Below are positions 1 to 8,369 of a stretch of DNA of 64,000 bases, piece after piece. Source of the DNA: JBEEOW01 sp041191405 (GTDB lineage: Bacteria > Bacteroidota > Bacteroidia > Cytophagales > UBA9547); the NCBI GenBank assembly GCA_041191405.1, contig JBEEOW010000002.1, forward strand, positions 124,001 through 188,000, in the 5' to 3' direction. The position numbers and the translations under genes are program-made. A model generated the notes under the pieces. The model ran no database searches. It worked only from the letters and a program-made list of their open reading frames with translations, and was not told the origin of the DNA. Position 1 is the first letter of the stretch. Each line of letters starts with the position of its first letter.

Positions 1-2339
1 TCCCCATAATAAGTATGAAACTTACGTAATGATTCAATAATCAAGTAGTTAACAGGGAACCATATAGGACCTCTCCAGTTAGAATTTCCTCCAAACATTC
101 CTGAATCAGATTCACCAGGATTGTATTCTACTGTAAATACTTCATCTTGAGTTTTAAACTCATAAGGTTCATCTTTGTGAGCTTTAGAAAGTGCCCTTAC
201 ACCAAATTCTGATAAAAATTCATTTTCATCTAATAATCTACCAAGTACTTTTTTAAGCCTAGAACCTTTCAATATTGAAAAACGCCTTCTTAAGCCAGAA
301 TCAGGATTATTCCAAGTAGAAATTAAACGATAATATTCTGGTTTGTAATTAAAAAACCATTCTAATCTTCTATTAAAATGTGGTAATCTTCTAGTTAATT
401 CAGGTTCTATTGTTTCAATAGCAAACAAAGGAATTAAACCTACCATTGACCTGATTTTCAAAGGAGTATAATTACCATCATGCGTATTTAATACATCATA
501 AAAGAAACCATCTTTTTCGTCCCACATATCAAAGCCTTTGCCTTGCAAGTTTAATATAGCAGCAGCAATATGTAAAAAGTGCTCTAAAAATTTTGAAGCC
601 ATATCTTGGTACGAAGTATTTGTTTTACTCAATTCCATAGAAATTCTCAACATATTTAAAGCATACATTGCCATCCATGATGTTCCATCAGCTTGTTCTA
701 ATGTTCCTCCTGTTGGTAATGGTCTAGACCTATCAAATACCCCAATATTATCAAGTCCGAGAAAGCCACCTTCAAAAATATTATTACCAGATGAATCTTT
801 CCTGTTTACCCACCAAGTAAAGTTTAACATTAACTTATGGAAAACTCTTTCTAAAAATGCTGTATCAGCAATTCCATAAATTTCTTTTTCAATTTCATAC
901 ACTCTCCAACAAGCCCACGCATGTACTGGCGGATTTACATCACTAAAATGCCATTCATAGGCTGGAATTTGTCCGTTTGGATGCATATACCACTCTCTTA
1001 AAAGTAAAATCAATTGCCTTTTAGCAAAATCAGGATCTATAATTGCAAATGGTACACAGTGGAAAGCTAAATCCCAAGCTGCATACCATGGATACTCCCA
1101 TTTATCAGGCATAGAAATTATCTCGAAATTATGCAAGTGATTCCAACCGCTATTTCGACCTTTTATTCTTGATTCTGGAGGAGTATTATTATTATCGCCA
1201 GCTAGCCATTTTTCAATATCAAAATAATAAAATTGTTTGGTACATAAAAGTCCTGCAAATGCCTGACGTTGAATTTGTTTCAAATCTTCATCAGTGACTT
1301 TTTTAGCAATTTCATCATAAAAAACATCAGCATGTTGTTGTCTTTGAACAAAAACATATTCAGATTTTTTCAATCCCATTTCGTCCAACTTATCAGCTAA
1401 ACGAAGTTTAATAACCTTTGATTCACCAGGGTTAAGTTCCAATTTAAATCTCAATGCAGCTTTAGTACCTTGACATTTAGCATTTACTGAACTTTTTTTG
1501 CGAGATACTACAAAGTTATTTATTCCATCTTTCCAATAACCAGGTGTTGGTTTATGACCATACACCTTTTGATGATTGGTTTCATTGTTACAAAATAACA
1601 AACCAGGTTTGCCCTCGTAATACAAATACATGTATCCATTTTCAGGGTGCCATGCTGATAAAACACCAGGTTTTACAACTTCTAATTCAGGTTTAGGATA
1701 ACCTTCATAATAAGCCCAATAATTTCTAAACCAAAGTTGAGGTAACATGTGAACTGTAGATTTCTCTGGTCCACGGTTAACAACAGTGATTTTTATATAA
1801 ATATCTTCAGGATCATCTTTTGCATATTCGGTAAAAACATCAAAATATCTATCTTCGTCAAAAACACCAGTATCTAAAAGTGTATAAGTTGGGTCTTTTT
1901 TGGTTCTTCGAGCATTTTCAGCTAATAAATCAGCATAAGGAAACTCATTTTGAGGATACTTATACAACATTTTCATATATGAATGTGAAGGTGTACTATC
2001 CAAATAATAGTATTGCTCTTTTACATCTTCCCCATGATTTCCTTGATTTCCAGTAAGTCCGAATAAACGTTCTTTGATAATTGGATCTTTTTCGTTCCAC
2101 ATTGCCAACCCGAAAACCAAATATTGTTTACGGTCGCAAATTGCATGAATACCATCTTCTCCCCAACGATAAGCTCTACTCCTAGCATCGTCGTGTGAAA
2201 AATATTCCCATGCAGCACCATCCGGACTATAATCCTCTCTAACTGTACCCCACTGGCGTTCAGTAACATAAGGACCCCATTTTTTCCAATCACCACTTAA
2301 TCTATTTAATACTCTATCTCTTTCTGGATTATACATCAT
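1..2339 (-). CDS. GH63-like / MGH1-like glycoside hydrolase, 3' end outside window
   Basis: About 779 codons are open on the minus strand from an ATG pair at 2339 to the left edge, so the C-terminus is missing. The protein starts MMYNPERDRVL and contains stretches typical of the (alpha/alpha)6-barrel GH63/MGH1-like family: WGEDGIHAICD near the N-terminus, EYPWYAAWDLAFH (probable general-acid Asp), HPNGQIPAYEWHFSDV, and SNWRGPIWFPVNYL close to the edge. Family members hydrolyse alpha-glucosides such as glycogen-, trehalose- or mannosylglycerate-like substrates; the substrate cannot be told here. No signal peptide is visible, so it is probably cytoplasmic. The start lies 36 nt after the hemC stop on the same strand, suggesting co-transcription. 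An alternative start upstream is limited by a stop at about 2376. Confidence 0.8.
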   Translation of the reverse strand, partial: MMYNPERDRVLNRLSGDWKKWGPYVTERQWGTVREDYSPDGAAWEYFSHDDARSRAYRWGEDGIHAICDRKQYLVFGLAMWNEKDPIIKERLFGLTGNQGNHGEDVKEQYYYLDSTPSHSYMKMLYKYPQNEFPYADLLAENARRTKKDPTYTLLDTGVFDEDRYFDVFTEYAKDDPEDIYIKITVVNRGPEKSTVHMLPQLWFRNYWAYYEGYPKPELEVVKPGVLSAWHPENGYMYLYYEGKPGLLFCNNETNHQKVYGHKPTPGYWKDGINNFVVSRKKSSVNAKCQGTKAALRFKLELNPGESKVIKLRLADKLDEMGLKKSEYVFVQRQQHADVFYDEIAKKVTDEDLKQIQRQAFAGLLCTKQFYYFDIEKWLAGDNNNTPPESRIKGRNSGWNHLHNFEIISMPDKWEYPWYAAWDLAFHCVPFAIIDPDFAKRQLILLLREWYMHPNGQIPAYEWHFSDVNPPVHAWACWRVYEIEKEIYGIADTAFLERVFHKLMLNFTWWVNRKDSSGNNIFEGGFLGLDNIGVFDRSRPLPTGGTLEQADGTSWMAMYALNMLRISMELSKTNTSYQDMASKFLEHFLHIAAAILNLQGKGFDMWDEKDGFFYDVLNTHDGNYTPLKIRSMVGLIPLFAIETIEPELTRRLPHFNRRLEWFFNYKPEYYRLISTWNNPDSGLRRRFSILKGSRLKKVLGRLLDENEFLSEFGVRALSKAHKDEPYEFKTQDEVFTVEYNPGESDSGMFGGNSNWRGPIWFPVNYLIIESLRKFHTYYG

Positions 2340-2375
2340 ACTATCCGATTTGTCTAATTGTTTGAAATAAAAAAA

Positions 2376-3311
2376 TTATTTTGCAAGCTGTTGTTTTATT
2401 TCCTGCAAAATATTTAAACCACCTTGTAATTTAACACTTTCGTAGGCATTATTCGCAATTGATTCCCAATTATTTGCATTGTCAATTACTGAAAACAATA
2501 CTTTTTTTGTACCATCAAGTGAAACAATACCAGCTTTAAATGAAATTTCTTGTGTTTCATTTAAATATTCAGCATGACCAAAAATAGGTACACTACAACC
2601 ACCTTCTAATTTTTTCAAATATGTTCTTTCGGTAAGTACACATTTTTCAGCGATTGGCTCATTTAAATATTTTTTCAAATCTGATTTTAAAGTAGCATCT
2701 AAGTTTTTAGCTACTTCAACCGCTACCGAACCCTGCCCTGCAGGAGGTATAAGAATATCTTTATCAATATGTTGAACTATATATTCTTCCATACCCATAC
2801 GATGTACGCCAGCATAAGCTAAAATCATTGCATCACAAGTTCCATCTAACATTTTTTGAAGACGGGTTTGCAAATTACCACGCATATCAACCGTTTTAAC
2901 CGTTGATTTATAGTTTTTTAACAACGCAATTCTTCTTGTTGATGATGTACCAATTACTAAATCATCAGTTGATAAATCTATATCTTTTCGAGCACTCAAC
3001 AATACATCGTGTGCTTTTTCTCTTTCAGTAAAGGCAATAATTTCAAGGTCATCAGGTAAAGTAGAAGGTAAATCTTTAGCTGAGTGAACAGCTATATCTA
3101 TTTCACCATTTCTTAATGACTCTTCTAATTCAAAAGTAAATAATCCCTTATCCCCTATTTTGGAAAGTGTAACATTTAAAATTTTATCACCTTTGGTTTC
3201 AAAAGTAACAATCTCTGTTTCAAAACCTTGAGATTGTAATTTATCTTGAATATAATATGCTTGCCAAAGTGCAAGTTTACTTCCTCTTGTACCTATTCTA
3301 ATTAATGCCAT
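2376..3311 (-). CDS. hemC: Hydroxymethylbilane synthase (porphobilinogen deaminase)
   Basis: 311 aa, the normal family length. It condenses four porphobilinogen units into hydroxymethylbilane for haem/tetrapyrrole synthesis in the cytoplasm. Visible signatures: N-terminal RIGTRGSKLALWQA, the catalytic Asp in DIAVHSAKDLPS (about D80), substrate-binding Arg residues in GTSSTRRIALL and DMRGNLQTR, and the cofactor-attachment Cys in KKLEGGCSVP (about C239) that carries the dipyrromethane primer. The other hem genes are not in the window; the downstream neighbour is the large glycosidase, an unusual partner. The gene looks intact. Confidence 0.97.
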   Translation of the reverse strand: MALIRIGTRGSKLALWQAYYIQDKLQSQGFETEIVTFETKGDKILNVTLSKIGDKGLFTFELEESLRNGEIDIAVHSAKDLPSTLPDDLEIIAFTEREKAHDVLLSARKDIDLSTDDLVIGTSSTRRIALLKNYKSTVKTVDMRGNLQTRLQKMLDGTCDAMILAYAGVHRMGMEEYIVQHIDKDILIPPAGQGSVAVEVAKNLDATLKSDLKKYLNEPIAEKCVLTERTYLKKLEGGCSVPIFGHAEYLNETQEISFKAGIVSLDGTKKVLFSVIDNANNWESIANNAYESVKLQGGLNILQEIKQQLAK

Positions 3312-3403
3312 ATTTGAAAATATGTTTGAACATGCAATTTATCAATAATTGCAAAAAATATGGTAGAAGTAGGTAATTATGTTTAAATATAAATTGATTG
3401 TAC

Positions 3404-3440
3404 AAAAAAAGGTCAAACAGTTTACACCATTTGACCTTTT
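3404..3440. terminator. Rho-independent terminator, probably bidirectional
   Basis: Arms AAAAGGTCAAA and TTTGACCTTTT (perfect, 11 bp) enclose a 12-nt loop, with A/T tracts on both sides. It lies just beyond the 3' end of the minus-strand WG-repeat gene (3463) and upstream of hemC. Confidence 0.8.
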
Positions 3441-3462
3441 AAATATTTTTTTAAAGATAAAA

Positions 3463-4278
3463 TTAAAGCAATTTCTCTTTTGGAGTATGCCCAATGTATC
3501 TTAATATTTTTCCTTGTTTGTCAATTACAAAGTATTTCCATTGTTTTTCAAAAATACCAACAATTGCTCTTTCATTCACAAAATTATGAGCCTCATGAAA
3601 ACGAGGTAAAATTACAGGTTTACCTGTTTTATCACAATAACCGAACATATCTTTACCATTAACTGAAACTTCAAATGAAATCATACCATTAGAGCAATTT
3701 CCACTTGTACCAGGAATTGTAAACGCTAATGAACCTGAAGCTGTATAAAATCTATTTTCTATATTTATTAACCCTTCAGAGAATGCATAATTATGCACAT
3801 TTTCAGTAGTTATAACAAAACCTCCATCAACACCTTCACCATTAAAGCTTTCTGCAAGTTTAATAGGAGTTACAAACTTACCAACAACTGAATCTTTAAT
3901 TGTTATTATTTTATTAAATTGATTTGCAGAATCTCCAACAACAAGTAGATTTTCAGAAAAATCGCCAACACAACTATATTTAGCAGGTATAACAAACTTA
4001 CCTTCAGTATTTATAAATCCGAATTTACCAGCAACCTTAACTTTTGCTAATCCATTTTTAAATTCAGAAACATATTCACAATTTAACTCAAACAATTGTT
4101 TTTTGCTTGCATCAAAGAAAGCATATTTTTTAGGAGTTAAAAAATAAAAATTAGATGTATCTGCTTTTAACAATACTTTAGAAATATGATCAACAGAATG
4201 AGTAGATGGGTTTGATTGTCCAAATAATTGAGTAACAAAAAGCAATGCTACTACCAACGAGTAAATAATTTTTTTCAT
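3463..4278 (-). CDS. Secreted WG-repeat protein
   Basis: 271 aa with a clear Sec signal peptide (MKKIIYSLVVALLFVTQLFGQ). The mature part contains WG-like repeats: KVAGKFGFINTEGKFVIPAKY and two more degenerate units (YCDKTGKPVILPRF, YFVIDKQGKILRYIG), each following the pattern G-[WFY]-x-[ND]-xxG-xxV-IPxxY. WG repeats are common in Bacteroidota exported proteins, with no established activity. The gene stands alone between two intergenic gaps, with its own full promoter (4310-4339) and terminator (3404-3440), so it is a monocistronic unit. No T9SS C-terminal domain was recognised, so a periplasmic location is most likely. Confidence 0.75.
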   Translation of the reverse strand: MKKIIYSLVVALLFVTQLFGQSNPSTHSVDHISKVLLKADTSNFYFLTPKKYAFFDASKKQLFELNCEYVSEFKNGLAKVKVAGKFGFINTEGKFVIPAKYSCVGDFSENLLVVGDSANQFNKIITIKDSVVGKFVTPIKLAESFNGEGVDGGFVITTENVHNYAFSEGLINIENRFYTASGSLAFTIPGTSGNCSNGMISFEVSVNGKDMFGYCDKTGKPVILPRFHEAHNFVNERAIVGIFEKQWKYFVIDKQGKILRYIGHTPKEKLL

Positions 4279-4309
4279 TTTTGTAGTTATAGGGATATTA
4301 CAATTATTG

Positions 4310-4339
4310 CAAATATAAATGAGTTTTTTATAAAAACAA
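4310..4339 (-). promoter_or_regulatory. Bacteroidota-type promoter of the WG-repeat gene
   Basis: Read on the minus strand, TTG (4339-4337) is followed after 19 nt by TATATTTG (4317-4310), matching the phylum's TTG-N17-23-TAnnTTTG consensus. The predicted start of transcription is about 25 nt upstream of the ATG at 4278. This is the most complete promoter seen in the window. Confidence 0.65.
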
Positions 4340-4377
4340 GTATTTTCAATATTATGTAATTGATAATTAAGTGAAAC

Positions 4378-5775
4378 TTACCATAACTTACGATTTAAAT
4401 CAAATTTTTCTAGGTAATCTGCAACCTTTCTAACAAATGTACCACCTAAAGAACCATCAACGATTCTATGGTCATAACTATGTGATAAGTACATTAAATG
4501 TCTAATTCCAATGGCATCGCCAAATTCTGTTTCAACAACCGCAGGTTTTTTCTGTACGGCACCAAATGCCATAATAGCAATTTGTGGTTGTAAAATAATT
4601 GGGGTTCCCATTACATTACCAAATGAACCTACATTAGACATAGTATATGTTCCGTCCGAAACATCATCGGCTGTTAACTTGTTTTCTCTTGCTTTGCGAG
4701 CAAGTTCATTTACTTTTTTAGTGATACCAACTAAATTTAGTTGGTCAGCATTTTTAATCACTGGAACAATTAAATTTCCATTAGGTAAAGCTACTGCCAA
4801 ACCAATGTTAATGTCTTTTTTAACAATTATCTTATCGCCTTCAATCGATGAATTTAATAATGGATAATCTTTCAATACTTTTGCTAATGCTTCAATAAAA
4901 ATAGGTGTTAAAGTGATTGCATCGCCTTCACGTTTTAAAAATTCTTGTTTGATTCTATTTCTCCAAAAAACAAGGTTTGTAACATCTGCTTCAACAAATG
5001 AAGTTACGTGAGCAGAAGTTGCTTTACTTTCAATCATTCTTTGCGCAATAATTTTACGCATTCTATCCATTTCAATAATTTCAACAGCACCACTTAATGA
5101 TGTTGCTGGTTTTACTGATTTTGCAAAATCTTCTTGAACTGGTTTGATTAAAACTTCTTGTTTTGCAAAACTTGGCACTTCTACAGGTTTTTCAACTTTA
5201 GGAGTTTCTTCAACTTTCGTAACTTGAGGAACGTTAATTTTACCTGATTTTTTAGCTTCTAAATAAGCTAGAATATCATTTTTTGTAACTCTATCATCTT
5301 TACCTGTGCCAGGAATGGTATTTAACTCAGCCATTCCAATTTGCTCATTACGAGCAATATTTAATACTAGAGGAGAATAAAAACGATTCTCAAATTGAGG
5401 TAAAGCTGTATAATCTTGTGCATTATTAGCAACTACAGTTTGAGTAACAGGAGTTTCTTGTTTTGGCTCAATTGTTACGTTTGCAATCTCTGGAGTTTCA
5501 ACTTTCGATTCAACTAGTGTATTTTCAACACTTGCTTCTGTTTCGATAATTGCTATTACTGCGCCAATGGCTGCAACAGTACCTTCTGGCAATAAAATTT
5601 CTTTAAGCACACCAGCGTATAGACTTGGTACTTCAGTATCTACTTTATCGGTAGCTACTTCTAATACAGGTTCATCTTGTTTAATGGAATCTCCTACTTT
5701 TTTGAGCCACTTCAAAATAGTACCTTCCATTATACTTTCGCCCATTTTAGGCATCACCATTTCTATCTTAGCCAT
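4378..5775 (-). CDS. Dihydrolipoamide acyltransferase (E2) of a 2-oxoacid dehydrogenase complex
   Basis: 465 aa. An N-terminal lipoyl domain (residues 1-80, lipoyl Lys about K44 in EVATDKVDTEVPS) is followed by a Glu/Pro/Val-rich linker, a peripheral-subunit-binding domain (about 132-176, FYSPLVLNIARNEQI), a second linker and the catalytic acyltransferase domain (about 230-465) with the SYDHRIVDG active site (His about 436, Asp about 440). One lipoyl domain and the overall length fit E2 of branched-chain 2-oxoacid or pyruvate dehydrogenase; sequence reading alone does not decide which. E1 and E3 are not adjacent. The gene follows leuB on the same strand across a repeat-filled gap, and a branched-chain role would fit that neighbourhood, but this is inference. 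Confidence 0.9.
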   Translation of the reverse strand: MAKIEMVMPKMGESIMEGTILKWLKKVGDSIKQDEPVLEVATDKVDTEVPSLYAGVLKEILLPEGTVAAIGAVIAIIETEASVENTLVESKVETPEIANVTIEPKQETPVTQTVVANNAQDYTALPQFENRFYSPLVLNIARNEQIGMAELNTIPGTGKDDRVTKNDILAYLEAKKSGKINVPQVTKVEETPKVEKPVEVPSFAKQEVLIKPVQEDFAKSVKPATSLSGAVEIIEMDRMRKIIAQRMIESKATSAHVTSFVEADVTNLVFWRNRIKQEFLKREGDAITLTPIFIEALAKVLKDYPLLNSSIEGDKIIVKKDINIGLAVALPNGNLIVPVIKNADQLNLVGITKKVNELARKARENKLTADDVSDGTYTMSNVGSFGNVMGTPIILQPQIAIMAFGAVQKKPAVVETEFGDAIGIRHLMYLSHSYDHRIVDGSLGGTFVRKVADYLEKFDLNRKLW

Positions 5776-5793
5776 ATTATGCTTTTTTTTTGA

Positions 5794-5908
5794 GTTGTCA
5801 GTTTCTTTAAAGTTATCAGTTTTCGGTTGTCAGTTTTCAGTTCAGGATTAAATGTAATTTTAATATCATTATTTTACTGAAAACTGAAAACTGACTACTG
5901 AAAACAAT
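5794..5908. repeat. Heptamer repeat array, inverted pair (leuB-E2 gap)
   Basis: Units of the form GTTNTCA run in 7-nt phase at 5812-5839 (with a further unit at 5794-5800). After an AT-rich spacer, units of the complementary form (consensus AAACTGA, i.e. TGAAAAC rotated) run in phase at 5874-5901. The two blocks are inverted relative to each other, so the gap can fold back on itself. The array starts 19 nt upstream of the E2 ATG and ends about 8 nt beyond the leuB stop. Confidence 0.85.
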
Positions 5909-5915
5909 CAACTCC

Positions 5916-6986
5916 CTACAATAATTCTAATACTTTTTGTCCAACAGCGTCAGTATTTAATACTTTATCTGCAGGTGTTGTACTATCAGCTATATCTTTT
6001 GAACGGAATCCAGCTTTTAAGAATTTATCTACAGCATCAATCACTGCAGTTGCTTCTGCTTTCAAACCGAAACTTATTTCTAACATTAAAGCAGCAGAAA
6101 GTATTGATGCTAAAGGATTTGCAATTCCTTTACCTGCAATATCGTGTGCAGAACCATGAATTGGCTCATAAAAACCAACACTATCACCTACCGAAGCCGA
6201 TGCCAACATTCCCATTGAACCTGCAATTTGAGAAGCCTCGTCAGTTAAAATATCTCCAAAAAGGTTTGCTGTTAACACTACATCAAAACGTTTTGGATCT
6301 TTAATTAACTGCATTGCTGCATTGTCAATAAACATGTGCTCAGTTTCAACGTCTGGATATTTTTGAGCAATTTCTTGCACAACTTCTCTCCATAAACGTG
6401 AAGATTCTAATACGTTAGCTTTATCAACAGAACATAATCTTTTGCTTCTAGCTCTAGCTGCTTCGTAAGCTTTGATTGCAATTCTTTCAACTTCATAACG
6501 AGAATAAACCATTAAGTCAGAAGCTGTATTTCTATCTTCCGAACGTTTTTTCTCTCCAAAATATACATCACCTGTTAACTCTCTAAAGAAAAGAATATCA
6601 GCACCTTTTAAAATTTCAGGTTTGATTGATGATGCACTTAATAATTCATCAAAAAGTTTGATTGGTCTTAAATTAGCATATAAACCAAGTTCTTTTCTAA
6701 TTTTCAATAATCCTTGTTCTGGACGAACTTTAGCAGATGGGTCGTTATCGTATTTAATATGTCCGATAGCACCAAAAAGAATAGCATCAGAAGTACGAGC
6801 TTTTTCTAAAGTTTCATCAGGTAGCGGATTTCCAGTTGCTTCAATTGCAACGTGTCCCATCAATGCTTCATCAAAAGTAAATTCGTGACCGAATTTTGTC
6901 GCTACTTTTTCTAATACTTTTTTACCCCAAGTGGTAACTTCTTGTCCAATTCCATCACCAGGAATTACTAATATATGTTTTTTCAT
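5916..6986 (-). CDS. leuB: 3-isopropylmalate dehydrogenase
   Basis: 356 aa. It oxidises and decarboxylates 3-isopropylmalate to 2-oxoisocaproate in leucine synthesis, using NAD+. Motifs: IPGDGIGQEV at the N-terminus, the substrate signature RPEQGLLKIRKELGLYANLRP (about 88-110), metal-binding Asp residues in DILTDEASQIAG, and IHGSAHDIAGKGIANP, where the Asp is the NAD-specificity residue (isocitrate-type enzymes carry Lys/Tyr-like residues). The gene is last in the leuC-uma2-leuD-leuB run, 52 nt after the leuD stop. leuA is not in the window. Confidence 0.96.
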   Translation of the reverse strand: MKKHILVIPGDGIGQEVTTWGKKVLEKVATKFGHEFTFDEALMGHVAIEATGNPLPDETLEKARTSDAILFGAIGHIKYDNDPSAKVRPEQGLLKIRKELGLYANLRPIKLFDELLSASSIKPEILKGADILFFRELTGDVYFGEKKRSEDRNTASDLMVYSRYEVERIAIKAYEAARARSKRLCSVDKANVLESSRLWREVVQEIAQKYPDVETEHMFIDNAAMQLIKDPKRFDVVLTANLFGDILTDEASQIAGSMGMLASASVGDSVGFYEPIHGSAHDIAGKGIANPLASILSAALMLEISFGLKAEATAVIDAVDKFLKAGFRSKDIADSTTPADKVLNTDAVGQKVLELL

Positions 6987-7038
6987 TTTAATAATAGTCA
7001 GTTAAAAGCAAATATTTATACAGAAATGTTAAATATTA

Positions 7039-7644
7039 CTAGAAATTAAATGGTCTTGAATTCTCGTATTTTTCTATTTCAGATTTCAAACTCAACACAT
7101 AGTCAATGTCGTCATATCCATTAATCAAACAAGTTTTTTTGTATGGATTAATTTCAAATGATTCTTGCTCTCCTGTTGATACAATTTTAACAATCTGAGA
7201 TTCTAAATCAATTTCAATTTGAGCATTTACATCTTTTTCAGAAGCTGCAAAAATTTTCTCTAAAAATGGTTCAGATACTTGAAAAGCCAATAAACCATTA
7301 TTTAAAGCATTTCCTTTGAAAATATCAGCAAGGAAACTTGAAATTACAACATCAAAACCATAATCAACCAAAGCCCAAGCTGCGTGCTCTCTACTTGAAC
7401 CACAACCAAAGTTTTTACCAGCAACCAATACTTTACCTGATTTATATTCAGGTTTGTTTAAAGTAAAATCAGCTTTTAAGGTGTTATCACTTTCGTATCT
7501 CCAATCACGGAATAAGTTGTCACCAAACCCTTCTCTAGTTGTTGCTTTTAAAAATCTAGCAGGGATAATTTGGTCTGTATCTACGTTCTCAATATTTAAT
7601 GGTACAATTTGAGAAACTATATTAGTAAATGTTTTTTTTGCCAT
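7039..7644 (-). CDS. leuD: 3-isopropylmalate dehydratase small subunit
   Basis: 201 aa, normal size. It pairs with LeuC to isomerise 2-isopropylmalate to 3-isopropylmalate. Recognisable stretches are VDTDQIIPARFLK near the N-terminus, and GKNFGCGSSREHAAWAL, the swivelling-domain substrate loop. The ATG at 7644 sits 11 nt from a heptamer repeat array that fills the gap to the preceding Uma2-like gene, so leuC and leuD are separated by an inserted gene plus repeats. Confidence 0.96.
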   Translation of the reverse strand: MAKKTFTNIVSQIVPLNIENVDTDQIIPARFLKATTREGFGDNLFRDWRYESDNTLKADFTLNKPEYKSGKVLVAGKNFGCGSSREHAAWALVDYGFDVVISSFLADIFKGNALNNGLLAFQVSEPFLEKIFAASEKDVNAQIEIDLESQIVKIVSTGEQESFEINPYKKTCLINGYDDIDYVLSLKSEIEKYENSRPFNF

Positions 7645-7654
7645 CTTTTTGTTA

Positions 7655-7734
7655 GTTTTCAGTTTTCAGTAGTCAGTTTTCAGTAAATAGTTTATTTTTA
7701 AACTGATTACCGAAAACTGACAACTGATTACTAT
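7655..7734. repeat. Heptamer repeat array, inverted pair (Uma2-leuD gap)
   Basis: Four phased units of the GTTTTCA/GTAGTCA type occupy 7655-7682. An AT-rich spacer follows, then four phased complementary-type units (AAACTGA, TTACCGA, CAACTGA) at 7700-7727. The architecture matches the 5794-5908 array. The whole gap between the leuD start (7644) and the Uma2 stop (7740) is repeat. Confidence 0.88.
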
Positions 7735-7739
7735 ATAAG

Positions 7740-8330
7740 TTATTCAGCGAAAATATCTTCCACTGCAATTTCAAAATTTTCAAATATTCCTACGGGAACA
7801 CTGCCTTCCTCGTAATGATTTCTTAACTCGTATTTATCGTTAATCAAATCATATACAGAAACAAATTTTTCACTTGGAGAAACAATCCAGTATTCTCTAA
7901 CTCCAGTTTCTTCATAAAGATTATATTTATCATTGTAATCTTTTTTAGAAGTACTTTTTGATAAAATTTCAATAATTAAATCTGGAGCTCCAATACTACC
8001 TCTACCTTTGGGATCTAATTTATTTGAATCACAAATTATACAAATGTCTGGTTGAACTACAGTGAAAACGTCTTTGTCTTCTTTTATCTCCTTTAATAAA
8101 CGAACATCAAAAAGTGCTGAATAAACTTTACATTTAGTCCCTTTTAAATAATTTTTAAATACATTAAAAAGGTTTCCAGAAACATCTTGATGTAAATTTA
8201 AAGGAGCAGGAGTCATTTTAAATATCTTACCTTTAATTAATTCTACATACTCATCAATACGCCATGTCAAATAATCGGCATAGCTGTATGTAGCATTCAT
8301 GTCCAATTGATTGATTGATGTAATTATCAT
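7740..8330 (-). CDS. Uma2-family (DUF820) putative endonuclease
   Basis: 196 aa. The PD-(D/E)xK-like core of the Uma2 family is visible: QPDICIICD, then GAPDLIIEILSKSTSKKDYNDK, then KYNLYEETGVREYWIVSP. It starts MIITSINQLDMNATYSYADYLTW, the usual N-terminal half. Uma2 proteins are abundant in cyanobacteria and scattered in Bacteroidota, with no settled cellular role; nuclease activity is inferred from the fold. Its position between leuC (39 nt upstream) and leuD is odd for a leucine operon and suggests insertion of a mobile single gene; the flanking gap is a repeat array. Confidence 0.85.
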   Translation of the reverse strand: MIITSINQLDMNATYSYADYLTWRIDEYVELIKGKIFKMTPAPLNLHQDVSGNLFNVFKNYLKGTKCKVYSALFDVRLLKEIKEDKDVFTVVQPDICIICDSNKLDPKGRGSIGAPDLIIEILSKSTSKKDYNDKYNLYEETGVREYWIVSPSEKFVSVYDLINDKYELRNHYEEGSVPVGIFENFEIAVEDIFAE

Positions 8331-8369
8331 AATGTTATGTAATCTTAATTTTCAGATATTCAAATTACC

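Noticed and set aside
538..879. 113-codon plus-strand frame
   Set aside because: Antisense to the glycosidase; composition fits a shadow and no family features are visible.
2021..2296. 91-codon minus-strand reading frame in the first 2.3 kb
   Set aside because: It is an out-of-frame shadow of the GH63-like gene, whose own frame is open from 2339 to the left edge and gives a recognisable protein.
5975..6304. 109-codon plus-strand Leu/Gln-rich frame
   Set aside because: Antisense shadow of leuB.
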